From positions 1,273,484-1,337,483 of the forward strand of contig NZ_NXGA01000001.1 of NCBI RefSeq assembly GCF_002802965.1: a stretch of DNA of 64,000 nt, written 5' to 3'. The notes under the pieces are model-generated. The model was not told where the DNA came from, ran no database searches, and worked only from the letters and a program-made list of their open reading frames with translations. Below, in pieces: positions 56,042 to 64,000 of the stretch (position 1 is its first letter; every line of letters starts with the position of its first letter). Made by a program: the position numbers and the translations under genes. This DNA comes from Sporolactobacillus pectinivorans (GTDB taxonomy: Bacteria > Bacillota > Bacilli > Bacillales > Sporolactobacillaceae).

Positions 56042-56071
56042 ATAATACATTAAAGGTCAATATAGGTCAAA
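56042..56071 (-). promoter_or_regulatory. clpP promoter with CtsR operator
   Basis: On the minus strand TTGACC (56070-56065), a 17-nt spacer, then TATTAT (56047-56042). The plus strand reads GGTCAATATAGGTCAAA (56055-56071), the CtsR tandem heptad with one mismatch, covering the -35 box and spacer. Confidence 0.8.
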
Positions 56072-56376
56072 TTTTAAGCTATTGAAATCAGGATTAAAAA
56101 ATTTTTTCGGGTGTTTAAAATGTAATCGCTCGGCAGCGGCTGGTTCGAACACGTTATAGAATTATTTTATGTTTTTCAAAATATACCGCTGATCACGAGT
56201 GAACAAGCCAAATGATATTCCAGAAGCAGTCAGGAGTCAGTATCGCGGGTAAAAAGGCTTCATTCTAGGTTATTTTCCAAAAAATGCTGTTAAAATTAAA
56301 AATCATGCGCAGATTACCCCGTTGCATGGCTTTTGAGTGTGCATGCCGCCTGAATCATTAAAAAGTAGAGATAGGC
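56072..56376. other. Gap between the clpP promoter and the tRNA terminator
   Basis: No gene, repeat or clear control site was found. Confidence 0.4.
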
Positions 56377-56419
56377 AGCAAAAACGCCCGCAGCTTTAAG
56401 CTGTGAGCGTATTTTTGCT
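56377..56419 (-). terminator. tRNA-Arg terminator
   Basis: AGCAAAAACG (56377-56386) pairs with CGTATTTTTGCT near 56408-56419, with an inner GCAGCTT/AAGCTGT stem. It lies 20 nt beyond the tRNA 3' end on the minus strand. Confidence 0.75.
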
Positions 56420-56439
56420 AAGGCGGCTCGCCGCGTGAT

Positions 56440-56513
56440 GCGCTCGAAGGGATTCGAACCCCCGCCACATGGTACCGGAAACCATTGCTCTATCCAGGCT
56501 GAGCTACGAGCGC
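56440..56513 (-). tRNA. tRNA-Arg (anticodon CCG)
   Basis: A 74-nt cloverleaf on the minus strand. The acceptor stem is GCGCTCG/CGAGCGC, the D arm GCTC/GAGC, the anticodon stem ATGGT/ACCAT with loop TTCCGGT (anticodon CCG, reading CGG), and the T arm has TTCGAAT. The terminal CCA is not encoded. B. subtilis also has a single tRNA-Arg near this position. Confidence 0.95.
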
Positions 56514-56706
56514 ATATTATTAACTTGCTTGCTTCACTGACATTTGTTTATTTTAAGCGATTGTCGTCCATTTTGCAAGGCTAATTATGGAAACATGTTT
56601 TCTTTTTCGGGAAAATCTAAGTGGGCAGTACCATATGAATCTTTTGCTCAAGGCGTTTACCCGCCCAAATTCGGGCTTTGCGAAAAAATTAGGTGTTCTC
56701 ATTAGT

Positions 56707-56733
56707 GCAAGGCTATTCCCCAGCTCATAGGTT
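56707..56733 (+). promoter_or_regulatory. Candidate sigma-K promoter of the coat protein gene
   Basis: GCAA (56707-56710), a 15-nt spacer, then CATAGGTT (56726-56733), close to the late mother-cell consensus CATANNNT. Confidence 0.35.
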
Positions 56734-56767
56734 ATTAGTGTACTTAAAATTACGAGGAGGAACAAAT

Positions 56768-57223
56768 ATGGAGGTTTCACCTTACTCAAATAAGCCGGTG
56801 CCCACAAATCCATACGCACCGACCAGTCAATATCCTAGTATGAAACCGGAACCGAAGATGCCCGCATGGAATCCAGCGAGCACCGGGCCAGTCGCAACAA
56901 TGACAAAACCGGCAATGAGCCCATGGGGAAAAACATCGGTCGGGGGGATTGGAAAATGTCCTGTTCCTTCGCCGGGACCTTGCCAGACACTTCATTGCCC
57001 GCCGCGGCAGGCTGGTGCGATTTACGATCCGCAGAGCGTCAATGTTCAGGACATCTATAAACCGGTCGTTGTTCAGCATATTCACCCGATGCACACCGAG
57101 ATCAGGACCCATTATGTTTATGAACATCAGCATTATTATCCGCACACACTTTCCCAGACTTGTGATGAAAGGCATTTTGATGTGCAGTGCGGGCGTCCGT
57201 GCTTTCCGATGCCGCACTGCTGA
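56768..57223 (+). CDS. cotD: CotD-family inner spore coat protein
   Basis: Structural protein of the inner spore coat, made in the mother cell late in sporulation. The 151-residue product has a Pro/Met/Lys-rich N-terminus and the CotD-like part rich in His and Tyr (VVVQHIHPMHTEIRTHYVYE, then HQHYYPHT), with several Cys near the end (CDERHFDVQCGRPCFPMPHC). ATG 56768 follows GAGGAGGAACAAAT. It is longer than classical CotD (75 residues). It stands alone with its own terminator, as coat genes often do. Confidence 0.85.
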   Translation: MEVSPYSNKPVPTNPYAPTSQYPSMKPEPKMPAWNPASTGPVATMTKPAMSPWGKTSVGGIGKCPVPSPGPCQTLHCPPRQAGAIYDPQSVNVQDIYKPVVVQHIHPMHTEIRTHYVYEHQHYYPHTLSQTCDERHFDVQCGRPCFPMPHC

Positions 57224-57235
57224 GCACCATCCGAT

Positions 57236-57277
57236 AAAAAGGACCTTCTGCCTTAAGAAGCAGAAGATCCTTTTTTT
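57236..57277 (+). terminator. cotD terminator
   Basis: AAAAAGGACCTTCTGC (57236-57251) pairs with GCAGAAGATCCTTTTT (57260-57275) apart from one mismatch. Confidence 0.9.
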
Positions 57278-57480
57278 ACTTGCATGGGTTCCGAACAGTG
57301 GGGAAGTGTCTGGAAGGAATCCGTGCGCGATTAATCATAGCTTTATCGACTCAGTCAATGCATCGTAAAACAACCGAGACTTCCGTATTTCATACAATTA
57401 TTTAAAAACCTGAGATGAAATGAGATTTTTATTAAAAAAACTCCTTTTGCGAAAACCGTCGAAAATTGAAAATGAAAGCG

Positions 57481-57509
57481 TAGCCAGCAGTGCGTTTGAT
57501 TGATATAAT
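57481..57509 (+). promoter_or_regulatory. Candidate rpoN promoter
   Basis: TAGCCA (57481-57486), a 17-nt spacer, then TATAAT (57504-57509), just ahead of the ribosome site AGAGGTGAG. The 57278-57480 stretch before it shows no gene. Confidence 0.5.
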
Positions 57510-57530
57510 AAATAATAAGAGGTGAGCGGG

Positions 57531-58850
57531 ATGGGACTGGCACTGGTTCAGAAACAGGCGTTGAAACTGAAAATGGCACCGGCATTGTTTCAATCGGTAA
57601 CTTTGCTTCAGTTCAGCAACGAGCAGCTGTCCGATTATATCATGGGTAAAGCCATGGAGAATCCGCTGCTGAACGCTGAGAGAAGTGATTTTCGGCCGGC
57701 CGGTCAGGAATTTGTTTCATCCTTTACACAGGCGGGAGATGGATCGCGGAGCACTTCAGACGTGATTGAGGAGACCGTCGCTTCTTCAAGCGATTATCAT
57801 GAAATGCTCCACAACGATCTCCATCAGCTCCATCTTGACAGAATCTGCATGGCTGCTGCCGATCTTTTAATCGACAACCTCAATGACAAAGGCTATTTTG
57901 ACGATGACCCTGTGGAACTGCTCAACGGATATGGACTCGACCCGAAAGTTCCGGAAATGGCGCTAGAAGCCGTGCAGTCATTGGATCCGGCAGGTGTCGG
58001 AGCGCGCACACTTTCTGAATGCATTCTGCTTCAGCTGAAAAGGATGATCCCGGCTCAGTCGCTTGCGGAGCGCATCATTTCCGAGCATAGTGATTTCTTT
58101 TTGTCTGGCAGCTGGGACGAACTGGCTGAGCGTTTGGAAACAACAGAAAAGAAGATCCAGGCAGCGGTCGGAGTGATAAGAGGACTCAGTCCGAGTCCGG
58201 TCAGCTCTATTCAGGATGAGGCGCCGCAATATATCATCCCCGATGTAACAATCAAAAAAAGCGGCGACGGATTGAGCTGTGAGCTGGAAGACCAGTACTT
58301 GCCAAAAATCGAACTGGACAGCAGAAATTATGAAAGTTATCTGGAAAGCGCAGACAGTGAAACGCGGCGGTATCTGCGCGAGAAAAAAGAAGAGGCTGAC
58401 TGGTTGATCGCTGGAATTTCCCGGCGGAAACAGACGCTGATGCAACTGACTGAAATGTTGATGAAAGAACAGCAAGTTTACTTTGAAAATGGAAATCACG
58501 ACCTGCTCCGGCCTTTTACTATGAAAAACGCCGCAGAACGACTGTCTGTCAATGAATCAACGGTCAGCCGGGCCGTTGCTAACAAGTATATCCAGACACC
58601 CTATGGCATGTTTCCAATGAAAAAGTTCTTCGTACGCGCTGTGAAAACGATTCACGGCGAAGTCTCTTCTTTTCAGATTCTTTCGAGAATCAAGTACTGG
58701 ATAGGCAGGGAGGACCGTGCGGATCCATTCTCCGACCAGAAGCTTGTTCAGCTTCTTTCGGATGACGGGCTCCATTGTTCGAGAAGGGCTATTGCCAAAT
58801 ACCGTCAGGCATCTGGCATCGGTTCTACAGTGCAGAGAAGGTCAAGATAA
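57531..58850 (+). CDS. rpoN: RNA polymerase sigma-54 factor (SigL)
   Basis: Alternative sigma factor that needs AAA+ activators, used in Bacillus for levanase, amino-acid and acetoin genes. The 439-residue product has the glutamine-rich region I (LVQKQALKLKMAPALFQSVT), the core-binding domain (GYFDDDPVELL, VQSLDPAGVGARTLSECILL), the central HTH (NAAERLSVNESTVSRAVANK) and a slightly altered RpoN box SRRAIAKYRQASGI (consensus ARRTVAKYR). ATG 57531 follows AGAGGTGAGC. It precedes cggR as in B. subtilis. Confidence 0.94.
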   Translation: MGLALVQKQALKLKMAPALFQSVTLLQFSNEQLSDYIMGKAMENPLLNAERSDFRPAGQEFVSSFTQAGDGSRSTSDVIEETVASSSDYHEMLHNDLHQLHLDRICMAAADLLIDNLNDKGYFDDDPVELLNGYGLDPKVPEMALEAVQSLDPAGVGARTLSECILLQLKRMIPAQSLAERIISEHSDFFLSGSWDELAERLETTEKKIQAAVGVIRGLSPSPVSSIQDEAPQYIIPDVTIKKSGDGLSCELEDQYLPKIELDSRNYESYLESADSETRRYLREKKEEADWLIAGISRRKQTLMQLTEMLMKEQQVYFENGNHDLLRPFTMKNAAERLSVNESTVSRAVANKYIQTPYGMFPMKKFFVRAVKTIHGEVSSFQILSRIKYWIGREDRADPFSDQKLVQLLSDDGLHCSRRAIAKYRQASGIGSTVQRRSR

Positions 58851-58864
58851 AGAATGAATGACAT

Positions 58865-58970
58865 GCGACATATTGTCGCGGCAGGCAATGAGAAATGGAT
58901 CACAAGTCAAACACCGCTTGGCACGTGCTAAGCGGTTTCAATGGCTGGCTTAGGGACAGCTATTGTCCCT
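58865..58970 (+). repeat. Three palindromes between rpoN and cggR
   Basis: GCGACATATTGTCGC (58865-58879). An ACCGCTT/AAGCGGT repeat with a central GCACGTGC (58913-58936). AGGGACA/TGTCCCT (58952-58958 and 58964-58970) followed by TTTAAAA. The last may terminate rpoN; the others are unexplained. The following stretch to 59220 shows no gene. Confidence 0.6.
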
Positions 58971-59220
58971 TTAAAAAGTGCCATGAGAATGAAAGTGCTG
59001 TTCAGACGTTTTATTCTGTTAAATCAGGGGAATACTCAACATGCGAAACAGACACAGGGAACCGGCGACAGAAGAAACGGGTGATGTCAGGAAAAGTGAT
59101 ACTTTTCGAAATTTGCAGACAGTTGTCAGCCTGAAAAAAACGCGTGACATCAACATTTTCTTTACATGTGACCAATTTGTGTCTGAAAGAAGATCACACA
59201 AAAGATTTACATGTTATTGC

Positions 59221-59249
59221 TTGTAAAGGCAGCTGAAAGTTGATATTAT
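59221..59249 (+). promoter_or_regulatory. Sigma-A promoter of cggR-gapA
   Basis: TTGTAA (59221-59226), a 17-nt spacer, then TATTAT (59244-59249), just upstream of the CggR operator. Confidence 0.7.
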
Positions 59250-59263
59250 GTACGTGGAGCAGA

Positions 59264-59300
59264 TGGGACATAAAATGACTTATGTGGGACATTTTCAGAC
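59264..59300 (+). promoter_or_regulatory. CggR operator
   Basis: TGGGAC (59264-59269), TGAC (59276-59279), TGGGAC (59285-59290) and AGAC (59297-59300) reproduce the two-part CggR operator layout GGGAC-N6-TGTC-N4-CGGGAC-N6-TGTC with two base changes. It lies downstream of the -10 box, as in B. subtilis, so bound CggR would block elongation. Confidence 0.75.
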
Positions 59301-59328
59301 CGCTTCAGGGTCGATCGAGGGGAACGCT

Positions 59329-60354
59329 GTGGAACACTTGCTTGATCTTCAGAAAAAGCTCATCCCTGATGTCTTAGACATAATGTCCAGCCGCTACCGT
59401 ATTCTTCAATCCTTGCACTTTCTTCAACCAATCGGCAGGCGCAGTCTATCATCCCATTTAGGTATGACCGAGCGTGTCCTGCGCGGAGAGGTCACTTTTC
59501 TCAACCAGCAGGGTCTCATCCAGATGGCGTCAAGCGGCATGTATCTGACGGAAAATGGGGAGACCATTGTTAGGGACATGGGGACTGTGATGAAGAACAT
59601 CTCCGGATTGAAGGAGATGGAGAAACAATTGGAACGCGCTCTTGGTGTTTCAAAAGCAGTTATTGTATCCGGCGACAGTGATCAGTACGCGTTGGTCAAG
59701 AATGAGATTGGGCTCGCCTGTGTCAGGGAGATTGAACGCTGCCTGGGTGCGGAGAACATCATTGCGATTACCGGCGGTTCCACGCTTGCGGCAGTCGCTG
59801 ACATGATGCATCCGCTCAGAAAGACACCTCAGGAACTCCTGTTTGTGTCTGCCAGGGGCGGCCTTGGCGAGGAAGCTGAAAATCAAGCGAACACGATCTG
59901 CGCGAAAATGGCTGAGAAGGCTGAAGGACACTATCATCTGCTCCACGTTCCCGACCAGCTCAGTGATGAATCTTATCACAGCTTGATGGAAGAACCCAGT
60001 GTTCACCGGGTTTTGCAGCTTGTCCACAGCGCGACGATGATCGTTCATGGGATAGGCAGTGCAAGAACAATGGCGATTCGCCGCCATGCCGGTGAAGAAG
60101 TTCTCAGACAGGTCGACACGGAACATGCTGTGGCCGAGGCTTTTGGCTATTTCTTTGATCAGACGGGCCGTGTGATCCACAAGGTTCAGACGATTGGGCT
60201 CCAATGGGAAGACCTTTTTGGTGCACGTTCCGTGATTGCCGTAGCCGGGGGCAAGTCTAAGGCTGAGGCAATTAAGGCTTATTTCAAGAGGGGTCCCGAT
60301 TCCGTACTAGTGACGGATGAGGGCGCCGCGCAAGAGATTTTAAAAAATTTTTAA
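59329..60354 (+). CDS. cggR: CggR, central glycolytic gene regulator
   Basis: SorC-family repressor of gapA and downstream glycolytic genes, released by fructose-1,6-bisphosphate. The 341-residue product has an N-terminal winged HTH (LQKKLIPDVLDIMSSRYRIL, PIGRRSLSSHLGMTERVLRG) and a C-terminal sugar-phosphate-binding domain (IIAITGGSTLAAVADMM, VSARGGLGEE, HGIGSARTMAIRR). The open frame runs upstream through the promoter and operator, so the real start is GTG 59329, 6 nt after GAGGGG. Length equals B. subtilis CggR (340). Confidence 0.95.
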   Translation: MEHLLDLQKKLIPDVLDIMSSRYRILQSLHFLQPIGRRSLSSHLGMTERVLRGEVTFLNQQGLIQMASSGMYLTENGETIVRDMGTVMKNISGLKEMEKQLERALGVSKAVIVSGDSDQYALVKNEIGLACVREIERCLGAENIIAITGGSTLAAVADMMHPLRKTPQELLFVSARGGLGEEAENQANTICAKMAEKAEGHYHLLHVPDQLSDESYHSLMEEPSVHRVLQLVHSATMIVHGIGSARTMAIRRHAGEEVLRQVDTEHAVAEAFGYFFDQTGRVIHKVQTIGLQWEDLFGARSVIAVAGGKSKAEAIKAYFKRGPDSVLVTDEGAAQEILKNF

Positions 60355-60378
60355 ACCATTTAGGAGGTCATCTTCGTT

Positions 60379-61386
60379 ATGACAGTAAAAGTTGGTATTA
60401 ACGGTTTCGGACGTATCGGTCGTTTGGCTTTCAGAAGAATTCAGAATGTTCCTGAACTGGAAGTTGTTGCAGTTAACGATCTAACAGATCCGGCAATGCT
60501 TGCAAACCTGCTGAAATATGATACAACTCAGGGTCGTTTCGACGGCGAAGTTAAGGTTGAAGAAGGCTACTTCGTTGTTAACGGCAAAAAAGTAAAGGTT
60601 CTTTCACAGCGTGACCCGGCAGAATTGCCATGGGGCGAACTCGGCGTTGATATCGTTCTGGAATGCACCGGCTTCTTTACTTCTAAAGACAAAGCAGAAG
60701 CTCACCTCAAAGGCGGCGCTAAGAAAGTCGTTATTTCCGCACCTGCTAAGGGCGATATGAAGACAATCGTATTCAACGTTAACCATGATACATTGGACGG
60801 CTCGGAAACAGTTATTTCCGGCGCATCCTGCACAACGAACTCTTTGGCTCCGGTAGCTAAAGTTCTGAATGATCATTTTGGTATTGAAAAAGGCCTGATG
60901 ACAACGGTTCACGCTTATACCGGTGATCAGATGACATTGGACGGCCCGCACAGAGGCGGCGACCTTCGTCGTGCACGTGCCGCTGCTGAGAACATCGTGC
61001 CTGCTTCTTCAGGTGCTGCACAAGCAGTTGCACTTGTTATCCCTGAACTTAAAGGCAAATTCAACGGCTCTGCTCAGCGTGTCCCTGTTAAATCGGGTTC
61101 AACAACGCTGCTGTATGCAACGCTGGAGAAGAATACTACTGTTGAAGAAATCAACGAAGCTGTGAAAGCAGCAACCAACGAAACCCTCGGCTACAATGAA
61201 GACCCGATCGTTTCTTCAGACGTTATCGGCATCACTTACGGTTCTCTGTTTGATTCAACTCAGACGAAGGTTCTCGACGTCGACGGCAAGCAGCTTGTTC
61301 AGGTCGTTGCGTGGTACGATAATGAAATGTCCTACACTTCACAGCTTGTAAGAACTCTGGAATACTTTGCAAAACTTGCAAAATAA
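60379..61386 (+). CDS. gapA: GapA, glyceraldehyde-3-phosphate dehydrogenase
   Basis: NAD-dependent glycolytic enzyme forming 1,3-bisphosphoglycerate. The 335-residue product has [14 protein letters not shown] (about 7-20), the catalytic Cys151 in [13 protein letters not shown], His178 in [10 protein letters not shown], and [20 protein letters not shown]. Codon use is strongly biased, as expected for high expression. AGGAGG precedes the ATG. It is 24 nt after cggR. A strong hairpin follows, which may separate or differentially stabilise the gapA part of the mRNA. Confidence 0.97.
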   Translation: MTVKVGINGFGRIGRLAFRRIQNVPELEVVAVNDLTDPAMLANLLKYDTTQGRFDGEVKVEEGYFVVNGKKVKVLSQRDPAELPWGELGVDIVLECTGFFTSKDKAEAHLKGGAKKVVISAPAKGDMKTIVFNVNHDTLDGSETVISGASCTTNSLAPVAKVLNDHFGIEKGLMTTVHAYTGDQMTLDGPHRGGDLRRARAAAENIVPASSGAAQAVALVIPELKGKFNGSAQRVPVKSGSTTLLYATLEKNTTVEEINEAVKAATNETLGYNEDPIVSSDVIGITYGSLFDSTQTKVLDVDGKQLVQVVAWYDNEMSYTSQLVRTLEYFAKLAK

Positions 61387-61415
61387 TTCAGCAAGAAATT
61401 TTTGAATAGCACCTG

Positions 61416-61450
61416 AATAGCGGAAACAAAGTTGTTTCCGCTATTTTATC
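61416..61450 (+). terminator. Hairpin between gapA and pgk
   Basis: AATAGCGGAAAC (61416-61427) is perfectly complementary to GTTTCCGCTATT (61434-61445), followed by TTATC. It acts as a (partial) terminator or mRNA stabiliser. Confidence 0.75.
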
Positions 61451-61533
61451 ATGATACGAAATCAGTCCAGACACCTTTGTTTATAGATTTAGGCGAATTT
61501 TGTATCGAAATAAAGTGGAAAGAGGGTTTTGAC

Positions 61534-62721
61534 ATGGCAAAGAAAACCATTCGTGACATTGACGTTAAAGGCAAGAAAGTTTTTTGCCGCGTTGACTTCA
61601 ATGTTCCGCTAAGCGGCAGTACTGTTACAGATGATACGCGTATTCGTGCCGCTCTGCCGACGATCAACTATTTGATCGAAAACGGTGCCAAGGTAATTTT
61701 AGCTTCGCACCTCGGCCGCCCGACGCCTGAAAACAAAGAATCACTTCGCATGAATCCCGTCGCTGCCCGGCTGAGTGAACTACTCGGCAAACCGGTTGCA
61801 AAAACTGATGAAGTTGTCGGACCGGAAGTTGAAGCTGCCGTTGACAAGCTGAAAGAAGGAGACGTCCTTCTGCTTGAAAACGTCCGTTTTGAAAAAGGCG
61901 AAAAGAAGAATGATCCGGAACTTGCCAAGGCTTTTGCCGCACTGGCTGATGTTTATGTCAATGATGCGTTCGGATCGGCCCACCGCGCCCATGCTTCAAC
62001 GGAAGGCATTACTAAATATCTGCCTTCTGTTGCCGGTTTCCTGATGGAAAAGGAACTGAAGATACTCCTTGCTTCACTTGAGAATCCGAAACATCCTTTT
62101 ACAGCAATTATCGGGGGAGCTAAAGTTACCGACAAAATTGGTGTCATTGAAAACTTGCTCGACAAGGTTGATACACTAATCGTCGGTGGCGGTCTCTCCT
62201 ATACTTTTGTCAAAGCTCAGGGGTACGGCATCGGCACATCGCTGCTTGATGCGGACAAGCTGGACATGGCAAAGAAATTTATGGAAACAGCCAAGGAAAA
62301 AGGCGTTAAATTCCTGACGCCGATTGACACGGTTATTGCCGATAAGTTCGCAGCTGATGCCAATGTCAAGACTGTAGACATCGACAAAATGCCGGAAGGC
62401 TGGCTTGGCGTCGACATCGGACCAAAGACGGTTGCTCTCTACACCGATGCCATCAAAACGTCCAAACTGGTTGTCTGGAACGGGCCGATGGGTGTATTTG
62501 AAATGGACCCGTTTGCGAAGGGAACTGAAGCAGTTGCCGAAGCGCTCGCTGAAGCAACTGACGCAACAACGATTATTGGCGGCGGCGACTCTGCTGCAGC
62601 TGTTGAAAAATTCCATCTTGCAGACAAAATGAGCCACATCTCTACAGGCGGCGGCGCTTCTCTTGAATTAATGGAAGGCAAGGTACTTCCTGGCGTTGCT
62701 GCACTGGATGACGCTGAATAA
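61534..62721 (+). CDS. pgk: Phosphoglycerate kinase
   Basis: Transfers phosphate from 1,3-bisphosphoglycerate to ADP. The 395-residue product has the N-domain substrate signature [14 protein letters not shown] (about 14-27) with [16 protein letters not shown]-like [12 protein letters not shown], and the nucleotide-binding C-domain ([52 protein letters not shown]). The frame opens upstream of the hairpin, but ATG 61534 follows AGAGGG by 7 nt and gives the normal N-terminus [10 protein letters not shown]. Confidence 0.97.
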   Translation: MAKKTIRDIDVKGKKVFCRVDFNVPLSGSTVTDDTRIRAALPTINYLIENGAKVILASHLGRPTPENKESLRMNPVAARLSELLGKPVAKTDEVVGPEVEAAVDKLKEGDVLLLENVRFEKGEKKNDPELAKAFAALADVYVNDAFGSAHRAHASTEGITKYLPSVAGFLMEKELKILLASLENPKHPFTAIIGGAKVTDKIGVIENLLDKVDTLIVGGGLSYTFVKAQGYGIGTSLLDADKLDMAKKFMETAKEKGVKFLTPIDTVIADKFAADANVKTVDIDKMPEGWLGVDIGPKTVALYTDAIKTSKLVVWNGPMGVFEMDPFAKGTEAVAEALAEATDATTIIGGGDSAAAVEKFHLADKMSHISTGGGASLELMEGKVLPGVAALDDAE

Positions 62722-62754
62722 GAGAACTAAGAAAATAATTGCAAGAAAGGATGA

Positions 62755-63525
<771 letters not shown>

Positions 63526-63658
63526 ACTTTCGCATGATGCGATGATTTCGAAGACTGAAGTACGGCTACATCGTATTTTTCCCGCACCGGACCCTGCTCT
63601 TTGTCCGGACATTGGCTGGTTTCCGGCTGCGGCATTTAAAAAAATAAGACAAAAATAA

Positions 63659-64000
<342 letters not shown>

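Noticed and set aside
58895..59226. Two short plus-strand frames between rpoN and cggR
   Set aside because: They cover palindromes and promoter sequence and have no ribosome site or family likeness.
59248..59328. Upstream extension of cggR
   Set aside because: It would start inside the -10 box and translate through the CggR operator; GTG 59329 has the proper ribosome site and family length.

Overview
The window is chromosomal core sequence of a low-to-moderate GC, endospore-forming Firmicute of the order Bacillales. The backbone order comFA-comFC / yvyF-flgM-flgN-flgK-flgL-fliW-csrA / hag / fliD-fliS-fliT-hpf-secA-prfB / ftsEX-ctpB-minJ / uvrBA-yvlCD-hprK-lgt-ppaX / yvcD-trxB-rapZ-glmR-whiA-crh-clpP / tRNA-Arg / rpoN-cggR-gapA-pgk-tpiA-eno matches the Bacillus subtilis comF-to-eno arc with local losses and insertions. 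A CotD-like coat protein and AbrB indicate sporulation. A Sporolactobacillus-like lactic spore former is my best guess; the genus is an inference and cannot be proved from the window.

Layout. 1-1.9 kb: end of the competence operon (comFA cut by the window edge; no comFB). 1.9-7.8 kb: a C39-type peptidase on the minus strand, then the late flagellar operon with sigma-D promoters before yvyF and flgM; FliW and CsrA close it. 7.9-12.9 kb is accessory: three SAM-I (S-box) riboswitches within 0.9 kb, a LysR-type gene reduced to its DNA-binding domain, an unrecognised helical protein behind two tandem S-boxes, an 82-residue protein that is nearly half methionine, the tail of a dead integrase, and four small membrane proteins including two DUF4064 paralogues. 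13-23.4 kb is a flagellin island: a DegT-like aminotransferase and an acetyltransferase face away from hag, and hag is followed by an unknown protein, a Maf-type glycosyltransferase, a CMP-nonulosonate synthetase, a CBS-NeuB-SAF-TIM-barrel fusion and an AT-rich FkbM methyltransferase. 23.6-26.7 kb: a sigma-D promoter, a frameshifted flaG relic and fliD-fliS-fliT. From 27 kb on: ribosome hibernation, secretion, division, proteolysis, repair, carbon-catabolite signalling and lower glycolysis.

How the genes work together. FlgM, FliW and CsrA hold back flagellin until the hook is built; the hag leader carries a sigma-D promoter, a textbook CsrA hairpin and a GGA-containing Shine-Dalgarno, so the FliW-CsrA-Hag switch is visible here. 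The genes after hag probably make and attach a nonulosonic acid to flagellin. HprK, Crh (Gln15, Ser46), GlmR and RapZ, with CggR upstream of gapA, form the carbon-sensing layer over the glycolytic genes. The glycolytic operon lacks pgm between tpiA and eno. Other readable controls are a LexA box at uvrB, a CtsR box at clpP, a CggR operator, and an Fnr-type palindrome ideally placed before a DoxX gene.

The most unusual region is 7.9-9.8 kb, where a transcription-terminating SAM riboswitch is followed at once by a second SAM riboswitch whose P1 stem runs into the Shine-Dalgarno sequence of an unknown gene, next to a gene for a methionine-rich protein.
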